This document shows, one piece after another, positions 61,817 through 64,000 of a stretch of 64,000 bases of DNA. How positions within the stretch are numbered: position 1 is the first letter of the stretch; each line of letters begins with the position of its first letter. This DNA is from Guyparkeria sp016278265 (GTDB lineage: Bacteria; Pseudomonadota; Gammaproteobacteria; Halothiobacillales; Halothiobacillaceae): NCBI RefSeq assembly GCF_044582145.1, contig NZ_JBDODO010000011.1, one strand, 5' to 3'. The translations under genes and the position numbers were made by a program. The notes beneath the pieces are model-generated. The model was not told the DNA's origin, did no database searches, and saw only the letters and a list, made by a program, of their open reading frames with translations.

Positions 61817-62752
61817 ATGCTCATCTACAGCCACCCGGTCTGCTGGAAGCACGAGAACGAAAACGACGTCATGCTGCCGCACCCGGAGCGCCCCGAGCGC
61901 CTGGACGCGGTGATGGCGGCGATCGAGCGGTTCCCGGCTGATCGTTATGAACGAGTCGAGGCGCCCTTGGGCGACAAGAGCGATTACGAGTTGGCCCACG
62001 ACCCGCGTTACGTCGAGGCGATCTTCAGCCAGGCGCCCACCGATTCCGGAGTGCTGCGGGTGGATGGCGATACCTCGCTGAACGAGTACACCATCGATGC
62101 CAGCCGACGGGTGGTGGGTGCGGCGAAGGCGGCCATCGATGCGGTCCTGCCGGGGCCCGAGCGGCGTGCCTTTCTCGCGACCCGCCCGCCGGGCCATCAC
62201 GCCGGCCCCTGCCAACCGCGTGGCTTTTGCGTGTTCAACAACGTCTGTATCGCGGCCTATTACGCCATCCGCCACCATGGTCTTGAGCGGGTGGCGATCG
62301 TCGATTTCGACGTGCATCACGGCGACGGCACCGAGGAGATCGTTGCCAACAGCGACGCGGTGCGCTTCTTCTCGGTCTTCCAGCACCCGTTCTACCCCTA
62401 TTCGGGCATCCCGCCGATCGCCGATAACTGCTTTCCGATCGGCCTGCCCAACATGACCGATGGCAAGGCATTCCGCAAAGGGGTGCGCGAGTCGGTCTGG
62501 TTCGACACGCTGGCCGATTTCCGCCCGCAACTGTTGCTGTTCTCCGCCGGTTTCGACGCCCACAAGAACGATCCGCTGGGCGGCTGGATTCTCGAGGACG
62601 AGGATTTTGCCTGGATCACCCGCGAGGCGATCGCCGCGGCGGGCGGAGACGACCTGCCGGTGGTGTCCTTGCTAGAGGGAGGCTACGACCTGGAAGGGTT
62701 GGAGGACTCGGTGCTCGCCCACCTCAAGGCCCTGGACGGGGATGCCGGCTGA
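61817..62752 (+). CDS. Histone-deacetylase-family amidohydrolase
   Basis: A 311-residue bacterial member of the HDAC/acetylpolyamine amidohydrolase family. Zinc and catalytic residues are in place: RPPGHHAGP (catalytic His pair), VDFDVHHGDGTEEI (Asp, His ligands) and SAGFDAHKNDPLGG (Asp ligand); the tyrosine region is LLEGGYDLEGL. Substrates may be acetylated polyamines, acetylated lysine in proteins such as acetyl-CoA synthetase, or other amides. AAGAGGA precedes the ATG. The 3' end overlaps the UDG-family gene by 11 bp. Confidence 0.92.
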   Translation: MLIYSHPVCWKHENENDVMLPHPERPERLDAVMAAIERFPADRYERVEAPLGDKSDYELAHDPRYVEAIFSQAPTDSGVLRVDGDTSLNEYTIDASRRVVGAAKAAIDAVLPGPERRAFLATRPPGHHAGPCQPRGFCVFNNVCIAAYYAIRHHGLERVAIVDFDVHHGDGTEEIVANSDAVRFFSVFQHPFYPYSGIPPIADNCFPIGLPNMTDGKAFRKGVRESVWFDTLADFRPQLLLFSAGFDAHKNDPLGGWILEDEDFAWITREAIAAAGGDDLPVVSLLEGGYDLEGLEDSVLAHLKALDGDAG

Positions 62753-63341
62753 GCCCATCGCCCTGGAGGAACTCGAGGCCGAGATACGCGCCTGCCGTTT
62801 GTGCGAGGCGGACCTGCCGCTCGGCCCGCGGCCGGTGTTCATCGCCCGCCGCGAGGCCCGTCTGCTGATTGCCGCCCAGGCCCCGGGGCGACGGGTGCAC
62901 GAGACCGGCCTGCCGTTCAACGACCCCAGCGGCAATCGCCTGCGCGACTGGCTCGGTATCGATCGCGAGACCTTCTATCACCACCCGGCCATCGCCATCG
63001 TGCCGATGGGCTTCTGCTTTCCGGGCACCGGCCGGGGTGGGGATATGCCGCCTCGGCCGGAGTGTGCCCCGACCTGGCGCCACCCGTTGCTCGACGCGAT
63101 GCCGACTGTCGAGACCACGGTGGTCATCGGTCGGTATGCGCTGGGATGGCACTTAGGGCTCAAAGGCGGCCAGCGCCTGACCGACGTGGTCGCCGACTGG
63201 CGCCGGTTCGCCCCGACGCACTTTCCGCTGCCGCATCCCAGCCCGCGCAACAATCGCTGGCTGAGGAACAATCCGTGGTTCGAAGAGGAGGTGGTGCCCG
63301 CCTTGCGAGCCCGCGTCGCGCGGTTGCTCGACCCGGACTGA
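62742..63341 (+). CDS. Uracil-DNA glycosylase-family protein
   Basis: A 199-residue protein of the UDG superfamily. Motif A is the region AAQAPGRRVHETGLPFNDPS, followed by GNRLRDWLG; motif B near the C-terminus is PHPSPRNNRWLRNNPW. The N-terminal CRLC is a half of the Cys pattern of Fe-S UDGs, but the other two cysteines are not placed as in family 4, so a cluster is unlikely. It is often annotated only as UDG family protein; glycosylase activity of this subgroup is not proved to my knowledge. It overlaps the HDAC gene by 11 bp, so both are expressed together. Confidence 0.82.
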   Translation: MPAEPIALEELEAEIRACRLCEADLPLGPRPVFIARREARLLIAAQAPGRRVHETGLPFNDPSGNRLRDWLGIDRETFYHHPAIAIVPMGFCFPGTGRGGDMPPRPECAPTWRHPLLDAMPTVETTVVIGRYALGWHLGLKGGQRLTDVVADWRRFAPTHFPLPHPSPRNNRWLRNNPWFEEEVVPALRARVARLLDPD

Positions 63342-63347
63342 TCCCAC

Positions 63348-64000
63348 TCACTGGCGGAACTTGAGACCCACCTGCGTGATCGTCGGCCCTTCCATCTCGC
63401 GCACCGTCAGGCGCACGCGATCCAGGTCGACCGAGTCACCCACCACCGGCGGGTTGCGCAGCAGGGACTTGATGGCCTCGTCGAGTGTCGACTCGCGCAG
63501 TTCCTCGGACGAGCGGATGCCGTAGACGGCGGCGAGATCCGCCACCTTCGCCCCGCCGCGCAGGGAGAAGACGCCGAAGAAGGTTTGCTCGACCAGAGCC
63601 GTCTTCTTGCGCCGCTCGCCGGAGAAGAATCGGCTGAGATCACCGATCATGTCCTCGGGGATGATGGTCAGCACGATGTCACCCGGCTGAAAGGTGAAGC
63701 CCGTGTCGGGTTTGCGCAGCGCGAGATTGCGCACCACGCCGGCGATGGACACCGACTCGCCGAAGGGCATCCGCTCCGGCCCGGCGCTGTCGGCGTCGGT
63801 ATGCTCGCCGACCACGAATTGCACCATCTCCAGCCGCGGCTCGATCGGCAAATTGAGGTCGGCCCGATGCCGGGGTTCCGGCTCGGGCGGCACCTCGACT
63901 TTCAGCAGTCGAGCGGCGAGCGAAATGCTGCTGCCCTGAATCAAGAGCGAGGTGATCACCACCACGTAGGCGATCTCGAAGAAACGTTCCGCCCCAGGGA
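63348..64000 (-). CDS. Cation/proton antiporter (NhaP2/CvrA type), C-terminal part only
   Basis: The frame is open to the window edge, so the N-terminal membrane part is missing (at least 217 codons present). The visible piece begins with the last transmembrane helix (PGAERFFEIAYVVVITSLLIQG), then a TrkA_C-type domain (VVRNLALRKPDTGFTFQPGD, IVLTIIPEDMIGDLSRFF) and a CorC/HlyC-like domain (DSVDLDRVRLTVREMEGPTI). This layout fits potassium/proton antiporters of the NhaP2 group, in which the cytosolic domains sense nucleotide or cation status. Upstream context is outside the window. Confidence 0.82.
   Translation of the reverse strand, partial: PGAERFFEIAYVVVITSLLIQGSSISLAARLLKVEVPPEPEPRHRADLNLPIEPRLEMVQFVVGEHTDADSAGPERMPFGESVSIAGVVRNLALRKPDTGFTFQPGDIVLTIIPEDMIGDLSRFFSGERRKKTALVEQTFFGVFSLRGGAKVADLAAVYGIRSSEELRESTLDEAIKSLLRNPPVVGDSVDLDRVRLTVREMEGPTITQVGLKFRQ

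Overview
The window is 64 kb of high-GC, gene-dense chromosome with short gaps and many 4-bp start/stop overlaps. The genes suggest a sulfur-oxidising gammaproteobacterium, probably salt-tolerant. SoxCD sulfane dehydrogenase with an adjacent molybdenum-cofactor cluster points to chemolithotrophy on reduced sulfur. A BCCT carrier suggests uptake of osmoprotectants. PBP1B with an LpoP-like lipoprotein, TmcA, RNase T, YrbL and a CTGT-N8-ACAG LexA box are gammaproteobacterial traits. A relative of Halothiobacillus/Guyparkeria or Ectothiorhodospiraceae is my inference, not a demonstrated assignment. I see no rRNA, tRNA, CRISPR array, insertion sequence or prophage.

Layout. 0-6.2 kb: soxC-soxD on the minus strand, divergent from moaE-moeA-moaC and moaA, which supply the cofactor SoxC needs. 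6.3-8.5 kb: NfeD protease and SPFH protein pair. 8.6-16.7 kb: an envelope block with an ATP/ADP-carrier-like membrane protein, two convergent exported serine hydrolases, an exported glucan-dikinase-like protein, a small possible gene remnant and an exported dienelactone hydrolase. 16.7-20 kb: BCCT transporter and PAS chemoreceptor. 20.4-26.2 kb: alaC-hom, a DnaQ/GIY-YIG nuclease fusion, and an APH-kinase fusion. 26.3-31.5 kb: mrcB, lpoP-like lipoprotein, DinG/YoaA helicase. 31.7-37 kb: a c-type-heme GGDEF/EAL protein, an SDR, folD, rnt. 37.1-42.2 kb: an HPP protein and a Mn/Fe-type ABC importer whose first permease carries a DtxR-like tail; the operon is preceded by a 30-bp perfect palindrome.

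42.3-51.6 kb: a small lipoprotein overlapping a YiiX-like hydrolase, a methyltransferase, a DUF1614 protein, metY, a frameshifted yrbL, D-lactate dehydrogenase, tmcA and pit. 51.8-57.2 kb: recQ, a LexA-controlled dnaE2, then a probable structured RNA of about 220 nt with its own promoter and terminator. 57.4-64 kb: exported hydrolase, a DUF1538 / PII-like / CBS operon, tandem USP, HDAC-family deacetylase overlapping a UDG-family protein, and the C-terminal part of a cation/proton antiporter cut by the window edge.

The items most worth follow-up are the permease-repressor fusion with its palindromic operator, the RNA at 56.9-57.2 kb, the DUF1538-PII-CBS operon and the exported dikinase-like protein.
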